The position numbers and the translations under genes are program-made. Shown here one piece after another: positions 58,136 through 64,000 of a stretch of 64,000 nucleotides of DNA. The stretch is taken from assembly GCA_017308475.1 (NCBI GenBank), contig JAFKEU010000007.1:124001-188000 (forward strand). The letters are read 5' to 3'. Each line of letters begins with the position of its first letter. The stretch's first letter is position 1. Origin of the DNA: Alphaproteobacteria bacterium (GTDB lineage: Bacteria; Pseudomonadota; Alphaproteobacteria; Micropepsales; Micropepsaceae). The notes beneath the pieces are model-generated. The model saw only the letters and a list, made by a program, of their open reading frames with translations. It made no database searches and had not been told where the DNA came from.

Positions 58136-60070
58136 TTAGGCCAGCTTGCCTGCCAAGTGCACGACCTCTGCGCCACGGCCAAGAGCCCGCAGGGCAGTAC
58201 GAACAATGCCGTCGGCGTCCAGGCCCGCCTGGGCATACATCTTTTCCGGCGTATCGTGATCCTGGAAGACGTCCGGCAAGGTCATGGGTCGGATCTTCAG
58301 GCCACGATCGAGCAGGCCATCATGTGCCAGGAAGTGCATCACATGGGCGCCGAAGCCACCACTGCTGCCTTCTTCGATAGTGATCAAGACCTCATGCTCC
58401 TTCGCCAGGCGGCGCAGCAGCGCTGTATCCAAAGGCTTGGCGAAGCGTGCGTCGGCTATTGTCGGCGACAGGCCGTAACCGGCCATGCGCTCGGCCGCCA
58501 GCAGCACTTCCTTCATGCGGGTGCCGAAATTCACGATCGCGATGCCGGTGCCGTCGCGGATGATTCGACCCTTGCCGACCTCAAGGGGAATACCTTCGTC
58601 CGGGCGCGCGATGCCGATACCCTCGCCGCGCGGATAGCGGATGGCGCTGGGCCGGTCGTCAATCTGCGCCGCGGTGGCTACCATGTGCACCAGTTCGGCC
58701 TCGTCCGACGGCGCCATGATGACGAATTTGGGCAACGTCGCCAGATAGGCAATGTCGAAAGAGCCCGCATGGGTGGCTCCGTCCGCGCCCACCAGTCCTG
58801 CGCGGTCCATGGCGAAACGCACCGGCAGCGACTGGATCGCTACATCGTGCACCACCTGGTCATAGGCGCGCTGCAGGAATGTGGAATAGATGGCGCAGAA
58901 CGGCTTCATACCTTCCGACGCAAGCCCGGCGGCAAAGGTTACGCCATGCTGTTCGGCGATGCCCACGTCGAAGGTGCGCTCGGGGAAGGCTTTCTGGAAC
59001 AGGTCGACCCCAGTGCCCGACGGCATCGCAGCGGTGATGGCGACGATGCGCTCGTCCTTCTTCGCCTCCGCGATCAGGGCCTCGCCGAACACCTTCTGAT
59101 AGGCCGGCGCCTTGGGTGTGGACTTGGCCTGTACGCCGGTCAGCACGGTGAACTTGGACACCGCATGCCATTTGTCGGCGGCAGCCTCGGCGGGGGCATA
59201 GCCCTTGCCCTTCTGGGTGACGACATGCACCAGAACCGGCCCGTTCATGCGGTCGCGCACGTTTTCCAGCACCGGGATCAGGTGATCCAGATTGTGGCCG
59301 TCGATGGGGCCGACATAAAAGAAGCCCATCTCCTCGAACAGGGTGCCGCCCATGGCCATGCCCCGGGCATATTCCTCGGTCCGCTGAGCGACCTTGAAAA
59401 GACCGCGCGGCAGAAGCTTTCGCGCCAATCTCTTGGCGATGTTGCGAATGCCCGTATAAGAACGCGACGAGACCAGCCGTGCCAGATAGGCGCTCATCGC
59501 GCCCACCGGCGGAGCGATCGACATGTCATTGTCGTTCAGGATCACGATCAACCGGCTCTTGTTGGCGCCGGCATTGTTCATGGCCTCATAGGCCATGCCT
59601 GCGCTCATCGAACCGTCACCGATGACGGCAATGACATTGTTGCCCTCGCCCTTCAGGTCGCGCGCCACCGCCATGCCCAGCCCCGCCGAGATGGAAGTCG
59701 AACTGTGTGCCGCGCCGAAGGGATCGTATTCGCTCTCGCTGCGCTTTGTGAATCCGGAGATCCCGCCGCCCTGACGCAGGGTGCGCATGCGCGCGCGCCG
59801 GCCCGTCAGGATCTTGTGGGGATAGGCCTGGTGGCCGACATCCCAGACCAGCCGATCGTGGGGCGTATCGAAAACATAGTGCAGTGCCGTGGTCAGTTCG
59901 ACCACGCCGAGGCTGGAACCGAAATGGCCACCGGTGACCGAGACGATGTCGATCAGGTCGGTGCGCAACTCGTCGGCAAACTGGCGCAGCTGGGATTTGT
60001 CGAGCTTGCGCAGGTCGGCGGGTTCGTCAACCAGGTCGAGCAGCGGCGTCTTGGTATTGGGTATGTTCAT
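58136..60070 (-). CDS. dxs: 1-deoxy-D-xylulose-5-phosphate synthase
   Basis: Dxs condenses pyruvate and glyceraldehyde-3-phosphate to start the MEP pathway of isoprenoids, and feeds thiamine and PLP synthesis. The 644-residue TPP enzyme has the thiamine motif [20 protein letters not shown] near 150, ending NDNDMSI, a central [14 protein letters not shown], and a transketolase pyrimidine domain with [18 protein letters not shown] near 420. xseB lies 40 bp upstream on the same strand, and ispA, often between them, is absent. Confidence 0.97.
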   Translation of the reverse strand: MNIPNTKTPLLDLVDEPADLRKLDKSQLRQFADELRTDLIDIVSVTGGHFGSSLGVVELTTALHYVFDTPHDRLVWDVGHQAYPHKILTGRRARMRTLRQGGGISGFTKRSESEYDPFGAAHSSTSISAGLGMAVARDLKGEGNNVIAVIGDGSMSAGMAYEAMNNAGANKSRLIVILNDNDMSIAPPVGAMSAYLARLVSSRSYTGIRNIAKRLARKLLPRGLFKVAQRTEEYARGMAMGGTLFEEMGFFYVGPIDGHNLDHLIPVLENVRDRMNGPVLVHVVTQKGKGYAPAEAAADKWHAVSKFTVLTGVQAKSTPKAPAYQKVFGEALIAEAKKDERIVAITAAMPSGTGVDLFQKAFPERTFDVGIAEQHGVTFAAGLASEGMKPFCAIYSTFLQRAYDQVVHDVAIQSLPVRFAMDRAGLVGADGATHAGSFDIAYLATLPKFVIMAPSDEAELVHMVATAAQIDDRPSAIRYPRGEGIGIARPDEGIPLEVGKGRIIRDGTGIAIVNFGTRMKEVLLAAERMAGYGLSPTIADARFAKPLDTALLRRLAKEHEVLITIEEGSSGGFGAHVMHFLAHDGLLDRGLKIRPMTLPDVFQDHDTPEKMYAQAGLDADGIVRTALRALGRGAEVVHLAGKLA

Positions 60071-60110
60071 GTCCAGAAAATCTCTCGCCCGCCTGTATAA
60101 ATCAAGCCAC

Positions 60111-60359
60111 TCAGGCCTCTGCCACCCGTTCCGATTGGGGACCGTCTTCGCCCAACACGATCTTTTCTAGGCGCCCTTCTGCTGATTTCAGCTTCTTCTC
60201 GCAATGGGTCTTTAGCGCCTGGCCGCGCTCATACAGGGCAATGGAATCCTCCAAGTCGACCTCGCCCTGCTCCAGGCGCGCGACGATTGCTTCCAGTTCC
60301 TTAAGGGCGCCTTCAAAGCTTAGTTCTTCGATGGCGGGGGATGGTTTGGGTGCGGGAAT
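60111..60359 (-). CDS. xseB: Exodeoxyribonuclease VII small subunit, probable ATT start
   Basis: XseB binds the large subunit XseA to degrade single-stranded DNA. The 82-residue form has [20 protein letters not shown] and [20 protein letters not shown], diagnostic for the family. The only well-placed ribosome binding site (GGAGAG, 60365-60370) is five bases before an ATT codon at 60357-60359; that start gives the usual length. TTG at 60422 would give 103 residues without a clear SD. dxs follows. Confidence 0.9.
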   Translation of the reverse strand: MPAPKPSPAIEELSFEGALKELEAIVARLEQGEVDLEDSIALYERGQALKTHCEKKLKSAEGRLEKIVLGEDGPQSERVAEA

Positions 60360-60534
60360 GACGACTCTCCAAGCAGTTTCGCAGTTTGGCAACGCACCGA
60401 GGACCGCAGCGGATAATCGCAAGTTTGAGGGGCTTAGACCAGCGCTGCAATTGCGAGCAGAGACATTTTACGTCACAAAATGAGCTCTCTACACAATAAA
60501 ATGTTACGCAACTTTATGATGTGTTGCCATGATG

Positions 60535-62316
60535 TTACGGTTGCGGCACATGCGTCGCGCGTAGTTCGACCGGCGCCCGGCCATTCATGCCCGGAAAATC
60601 CGAAACACTCCCTTCCAGAGATCGAACTGCCGGCAGGTTCAACAGTGATTCGACACGGCCAAGGCCGCTGAGGCTCGCATCAATCCCGCCCATCATCCGC
60701 CTCAGTCCACCCAGAAGGCCAGTAGGCGCCGGATAGACCTTGAACACCATGCTGTCCAGCGGGACCTTGCCAAGGGTCGCAGCCTGGTTTGCGGCGGTCC
60801 AGAAGCCGCCCAGCGAATCCACCAACCCGTGGGCCTTGGCATCGCTACCGGACCAGACGCGACCCTTGGCGGCCTCGCGCACTTTCTCGAGCGGCAGCTT
60901 GCGCCCCGCCGCCACCTTGCGGGTGAAGTCATCATAGATCACGTCGGCCTGATGGTTGACGTTGGCCCATTGTTCGTCGGTGAAGGGCGCAAGCGGCGAA
61001 TCCATCAGCGTGTTTCTGCCCACAGCCACCTGGTCGGCGCCGACGCCGACAAGCCCGATGGACTTGCCAAACGACACCTTGCCGGTCAGCACGCCAATCG
61101 ATCCGGTGATCGTCGCGGGTTCGGCCACGATCCTGTTGGCGCTGGCCGAGATGTAATAGCCACCGGACGCGGCCACCGAGCCCATGGAAACCACCACCGG
61201 CTTGCCCGCGGTCTGAGCCGCCTTGACCGCATGCAATATCTGGTCGGACGCAGACACCGATCCCCCCGGCGAGTCCACGCGCAGTACGATGGCACGGATG
61301 CCCTTGTCTTTGGCGGCCTGTCGGATGGCATCGGAAAGGTCGTCGCTGGCAATGCCGCTGGTGCCGCCCAATAGCGAATTCTTGGCCGTGCCGTCGCGGA
61401 TTTCTCCTGCCGCTTCGACTATGGCGATGTTGGCATCGGTGAATACCGGCTCGATCGCGCCCTGATAGTCTGCGAGCTTGACCTCCTTGGCGCCGGCGCC
61501 CGCGCGGGCCAGCGCCGCCCCCTTTGCCTGATCGTCATAACCGATGCGGTCGATCAGCCGGGCATTGCGGGCGTCTTCCGAGAATTGCGGGCTGGCATCC
61601 AGCGCCTGTCGAACCAAGGCCGGCTTGAGATGCCGCGCCGTGGCGATGTCGGCGACGCCGGAATCATAAACCGACTGCATCAGCGCGGTCAGCTGCTCGC
61701 GGTCGGCGGGCGTCATCTGCCTTTCCATGTACATGTCGGCGGCGCTCTTGTACTCGGCGCGCTTGGCGATCTGTGGAACCGCGCCGATCTTGTCGAACAG
61801 GCCGCGCAGGAACACCTCGCCCCCGCCCACGCCCGAAACCGAAAAATCGCTCTTGGGCTGAACCCATATCTGATCGGCAGCACTGGCAGCCACATAGTCG
61901 CCCAGCCCTGCTCCGTAGAAGGCGCTGGCCTGGGCAATCACGAATTTGCCGCGTTGGCGGAAACGGTGGAAAGCGGCTGCAATCTCCTGGCCCTGGGCGC
62001 TGGACAGGGCGCCATTGCCCAGCCGGACCAGAGCGCCCTTGACCCGGTCGTCGCGGCCGGCCGCGTCCAGACCCAGAACCACGTCCATCACCGTCAGGCG
62101 CCGGGGCGCCAGCAGCGTGGACGGCGAGGCATCGGAATCGGCAATGGAGTCGCGCAGGTCCAACGCCAGAACCATATCGCCGGGCAGACCGTCGCCCCGT
62201 GCCAGGTCGATGATCACCAGCACCACGAGCAGGATTAGCAGAAAGAAGGCGAATTTGGCGATGCCGTCGAGCACTGAAAGGAACGTGGCGCGGATCCAGC
62301 TCAGAAAAATGATCAT
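60535..62316 (-). CDS. sppA: Signal peptide peptidase SppA, 67K type
   Basis: SppA degrades cleaved signal peptides in the membrane. The 593-residue tandem-domain protein has an N-terminal anchor (FAFFLLILLVVLVIIDLARG), catalytic Ser in SMGSVAASGGYYISASANRI near 387 and RVDSPGGSVSASDQILHAVK near 348. The N-terminal half carries the general-base Lys. The family works as a tetrameric Ser-Lys protease. The 112-bp A/T-rich gap between sppA and xseB could hold the xseB-dxs promoter. Confidence 0.95.
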   Translation of the reverse strand: MIIFLSWIRATFLSVLDGIAKFAFFLLILLVVLVIIDLARGDGLPGDMVLALDLRDSIADSDASPSTLLAPRRLTVMDVVLGLDAAGRDDRVKGALVRLGNGALSSAQGQEIAAAFHRFRQRGKFVIAQASAFYGAGLGDYVAASAADQIWVQPKSDFSVSGVGGGEVFLRGLFDKIGAVPQIAKRAEYKSAADMYMERQMTPADREQLTALMQSVYDSGVADIATARHLKPALVRQALDASPQFSEDARNARLIDRIGYDDQAKGAALARAGAGAKEVKLADYQGAIEPVFTDANIAIVEAAGEIRDGTAKNSLLGGTSGIASDDLSDAIRQAAKDKGIRAIVLRVDSPGGSVSASDQILHAVKAAQTAGKPVVVSMGSVAASGGYYISASANRIVAEPATITGSIGVLTGKVSFGKSIGLVGVGADQVAVGRNTLMDSPLAPFTDEQWANVNHQADVIYDDFTRKVAAGRKLPLEKVREAAKGRVWSGSDAKAHGLVDSLGGFWTAANQAATLGKVPLDSMVFKVYPAPTGLLGGLRRMMGGIDASLSGLGRVESLLNLPAVRSLEGSVSDFPGMNGRAPVELRATHVPQP

Positions 62317-62426
62317 GGAAATACCTTCGGGAAAGGCGGGGCGGGCAGTGCCGTCGAGAGTAGACGAAAAAGCCCGGCCTCCATAGAGGCCGGGCCTTGC
62401 ACAATCTCATCGGCGCCTGGGCGCGA

Positions 62427-62609
62427 TCAGTGCTTGGAGGCGTCGCGCGCTGCGTCCTTCACGCCACCGACGGCGTTCTGCACCTTGCCCGCTGCCTTGT
62501 CCGCCTTGCCTTCGGCTTCGAGCTTGACGTCGCCGGTCATCTTGCCGGCTGCTTCCTTGATGGTACCCTTGGCCTGGTTCGCGGAACCGGCAATTCTGTC
62601 CTTGTCCAT
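62427..62609 (-). CDS. CsbD-family general stress protein
   Basis: The 60-residue hydrophilic protein MDKDRIAGSANQAKGTIKEA, then AGKMTGDVKLEAEGKADKAA, is a clear CsbD member: charged, helical, late-embryogenesis-like. These proteins accumulate in general stress. The start 62609 follows AGGAG by seven bases. An EcfG-type promoter lies upstream at 62665-62690, which fits the general stress regulon of alphaproteobacteria. Divergent from msrB. Confidence 0.92.
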   Translation of the reverse strand: MDKDRIAGSANQAKGTIKEAAGKMTGDVKLEAEGKADKAAGKVQNAVGGVKDAARDASKH

Positions 62610-62664
62610 GGATCTGCTCCTGACGTGTTGAATGGGGGGGCGTCTGGGGAAACGCCAACGAAAC

Positions 62665-62690
62665 AACGGTCGGGACCCAGTCCGGGTTCC
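62665..62690 (-). promoter_or_regulatory. EcfG-type general stress promoter of csbD
   Basis: On the minus strand GGAAC (62686-62690), 17 bases, then CGTT (62665-62668) matches the PhyR/EcfG consensus GGAAC-N16-17-CGTT. It lies about 55 bases before the csbD start. Confidence 0.72.
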
Positions 62691-62756
62691 CCGTAACCGA
62701 TGTACGGGTCCGCACGAACTCAGATGGCGTATACTGACCGGACAGGGAGAGCGAAC

Positions 62757-63236
62757 ATGCACAGACGATCCTTTCTGAACACTCTGCTGCTGGGCGGCTC
62801 GGCCTGCGCGGTCGGCGCCGGAGGGCTGCCGGAGGCTTCAGCCATGGCATTCGAGGTCACCAAGACGGATGCCGAATGGAAGAAGCAGCTTTCGTCGCAA
62901 GCCTATGAGGTGCTGCGCCATCAGGGGACCGAGCGGCCCTATTCCAGCCCGCTCAACGATGAACACCGCAAAGGCATCTTTTCCTGCGCCGGCTGCGCCC
63001 AGCTGCTGTTTTCTTCAGCCACTAAGTTCGAAAGCGGCACCGGCTGGCCCAGCTTCTACCGGCCGCTGCCAAATGCCGTGCAGACCCAAATGGACACCGG
63101 CTTTGGCATGGAGCGCACCGAAGTGCATTGCCGCCGCTGCGGCGGCCATCTGGGTCATGTCTTCAACGACGGACCGCCGCCGACCGGCCTGCGCTATTGC
63201 ATGACCGGCGTCGCCATGACTTTCAAACCCGCCTAG
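62757..63236 (+). CDS. msrB: Tat-exported peptide-methionine (R)-S-oxide reductase
   Basis: MsrB repairs methionine-R-sulfoxide in oxidised proteins. The 159-residue protein begins MHRRSFLNTLLLGGSACAVG, a twin-arginine-like signal, so it should act in the periplasm. Zinc cysteines are in FSCAGCAQ and VHCRRCGGHLGHVF; the catalytic Cys is in LRYCMTGVAMTF. GTGWPSFYRPL is the family signature. The start 62757 follows AGGGAGA. Divergent from csbD, followed by a strong terminator. Confidence 0.93.
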   Translation: MHRRSFLNTLLLGGSACAVGAGGLPEASAMAFEVTKTDAEWKKQLSSQAYEVLRHQGTERPYSSPLNDEHRKGIFSCAGCAQLLFSSATKFESGTGWPSFYRPLPNAVQTQMDTGFGMERTEVHCRRCGGHLGHVFNDGPPPTGLRYCMTGVAMTFKPA

Positions 63237-63238
63237 AA

Positions 63239-63268
63239 AAAAAGCCGGCGGTCGCCCGCCGGCTTTTT
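63239..63268. terminator. Bidirectional intrinsic terminator between msrB and the IalB-type gene
   Basis: AAAAAGCCGGCGG (63239-63251) pairs perfectly with CCGCCGGCTTTTT (63256-63268), loop TCGC. A/T tracts at both ends suit both strands. Confidence 0.92.
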
Positions 63269-63288
63269 GTGTTCCCCCACGGATCGAC

Positions 63289-63894
63289 TTACTGGGCCGC
63301 GCCGTCCTGCTTGGGCAGCGGCTTGGCCTTTTCCTTGGCCTGCTGGACCATCTGGTCATAGGCCGAAGCAAAGCCGTTCAGCGAGAATTTCAAGCTGAAT
63401 TCCTTGCCGCCATCCGCGGTGATCTTGATATGAGCGTCGGGGCCGGATTTGCTGAGCGAGGAGATCGAGGCCGCATCCATCGGCATCTCCACATAGCAGC
63501 CATTGCGGTCGCAACGACGATACTTGAGCGCCGGCGATGTGAAATTGTCGGTCTGAATCACCAACCCCTTGGGAATCGACACTTCCAGCGGCACCGAGAT
63601 GATGATGCCGTTGCGGTCCAGGCTGGGCACATAGGCGATGGAAATCGCCAGCACGCGCTGGCGCGTATCCTTGTCGGCCAATTCCTGGTAGATGTCGCAG
63701 GGGCTGGGGCTGTTGATCGGGAAGCAGCGCACCGCCCAATCGCCCACCATCTTCACGTCGGGCGCCGCCGGACGGCCGGGTGCGGCAGGCGTGGCGGCGG
63801 GCGGAGCCGCCTGCGCCAGGGCAATCCCCGTGCTCAGAACAAAACCGGCGGCGACAAGAAGGCCGCGCGAAACGAGTCGGTTGGAAAAAATCAT
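63289..63894 (-). CDS. Invasion-associated locus B (IalB) family periplasmic protein
   Basis: The 201-residue protein has a signal peptide (MIFSNRLVSRGLLVAAGFVL, ending ALAQ), an Ala/Pro-rich stretch, then the IalB domain: GDWAVRCFPINSPSPCDIYQ near 50, QTDNFTSPALKYRRCDRNGC near 115, and FSLKFSLNGFASAYDQM near 165. The cysteine spacing is typical. Members occur in many free-living alphaproteobacteria; virulence is not implied. ATG 63894 follows GGAGA and overlaps the upstream stop by 4 bp. Confidence 0.88.
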   Translation of the reverse strand: MIFSNRLVSRGLLVAAGFVLSTGIALAQAAPPAATPAAPGRPAAPDVKMVGDWAVRCFPINSPSPCDIYQELADKDTRQRVLAISIAYVPSLDRNGIIISVPLEVSIPKGLVIQTDNFTSPALKYRRCDRNGCYVEMPMDAASISSLSKSGPDAHIKITADGGKEFSLKFSLNGFASAYDQMVQQAKEKAKPLPKQDGAAQ

Positions 63895-64000
63895 GACCAC
63901 AGTCTCCAGAACCAGTTGTGGCGGCGCGCTTCGGTCCCCTTATAGGCGCTGCGCGCATCTTTGAAGCCCTTGAGCGACACGGTGACCTGCTGCTGCCGGC
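63891..64000 (-). CDS. Partial gene cut by the window end, probably a second IalB-family protein
   Basis: On the minus strand the frame entering from 64000 reads QQQVTVSLKGFKDARSAYKG, then TEARRHNWFWRLWS, and stops with TGA at 63891-63893. VSLKGFxxAxxAYK is the usual C-terminal strand-helix of IalB proteins. Its stop overlaps the start of the next IalB gene (ATGA), so the pair is co-transcribed. Identification rests on about 35 residues. Confidence 0.55.
   Translation of the reverse strand, partial: RQQQVTVSLKGFKDARSAYKGTEARRHNWFWRLWS

Noticed and set aside
58118..60100. 660-residue open frame on the plus strand
   Set aside because: Complement of dxs, which has all catalytic motifs.

Overview
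The window looks like chromosomal DNA of a GC-rich alphaproteobacterium. The evidence is the gene order: ihfB-pyrF-trpF-trpB-trpA-accD-folC, aroA-cmk-rpsA, kdsD-lptC-lptA-lptB-rpoN-ptsN, and hsp20 followed by a DUF1150 gene. Alphaproteobacterial families (TIGR02300-type zinc ribbon, UrcA, IalB) and an EcfG-type stress promoter agree with this. A lineage such as Rhizomicrobium/Micropepsaceae is possible, but that is only an impression. Nearly everything is housekeeping or envelope biology. I see no integrase, transposase, phage structural gene or CRISPR array.

Layout. 1-6.6 kb: the end of an M28/transferrin-receptor-like peptidase, converging through a long hairpin on the minus-strand tryptophan/pyrimidine/fatty-acid/folate operon headed by ihfB. 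6.9-15.9 kb: an accessory block between ihfB and rpsA, two genes that are often adjacent in alphaproteobacteria. It holds a secreted SGNH hydrolase, an orphan encapsulin-type ferritin, a Tat-exported mannonate-dehydratase-like enzyme, a TauE/SafE permease, a DipZ-type thiol-disulfide protein, an EamA exporter, a secreted cupin and a histone-H1-like Lys/Ala-rich protein. 16-20.5 kb: rpsA, cmk, aroA and a TIGR02300 protein. 20.6-27.7 kb: tRNA-Ala(GGC) followed by a more A/T-rich accessory stretch. It has an ArsR regulator with an operator and an SDR gene, an SDR-GMC-Tat small-subunit cassette, and a MerR/methyltransferase pair inside 20-bp direct repeats.

27.8-41.2 kb: pabBC fusion; a heat-shock unit (sigma-32-type promoter, ROSE-like SD hairpin, hsp20, DUF1150); a secreted cyclophilin; the ptsN/rpoN/lptBAC/kdsD operon with a sigma-54-type promoter; rnd; a TonB-like protein; a SUMF1-domain protein; glycerate kinase; and an endonuclease/exonuclease-type phosphoesterase. 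41.3-46.3 kb: cardiolipin synthase, then cydP-cydA-cydB-cydX behind a well-placed FNR/FixK box, then two tiny unknown genes. 46.5-53.5 kb: SDR, CDF transporter, pdxH, SEL1 protein, DnaJ-type chaperone, fabI, histidine phosphatase and aroC. 53.5-64 kb: composite repeats with a gene remnant, two UrcA paralogs, an Rrf2 regulator, a secreted legumain-like C13 protease overlapping an RNA methyltransferase, dxs, xseB (probable AUU start), sppA, csbD with an EcfG-type promoter, Tat-exported msrB, and two tandem IalB-type genes, the second cut by the window end.

The most interesting signals are the encapsulated-ferritin homologue without shell gene or cargo tag, the sigma-54-type promoter ahead of the operon that encodes sigma-54, the ROSE-like hairpin at hsp20, the FixK-controlled cyd operon with both small subunits, and the repeat-flanked MerR/methyltransferase insert. 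No clearly new multi-gene system was found. Promoter and operator calls rest on motif reading alone.
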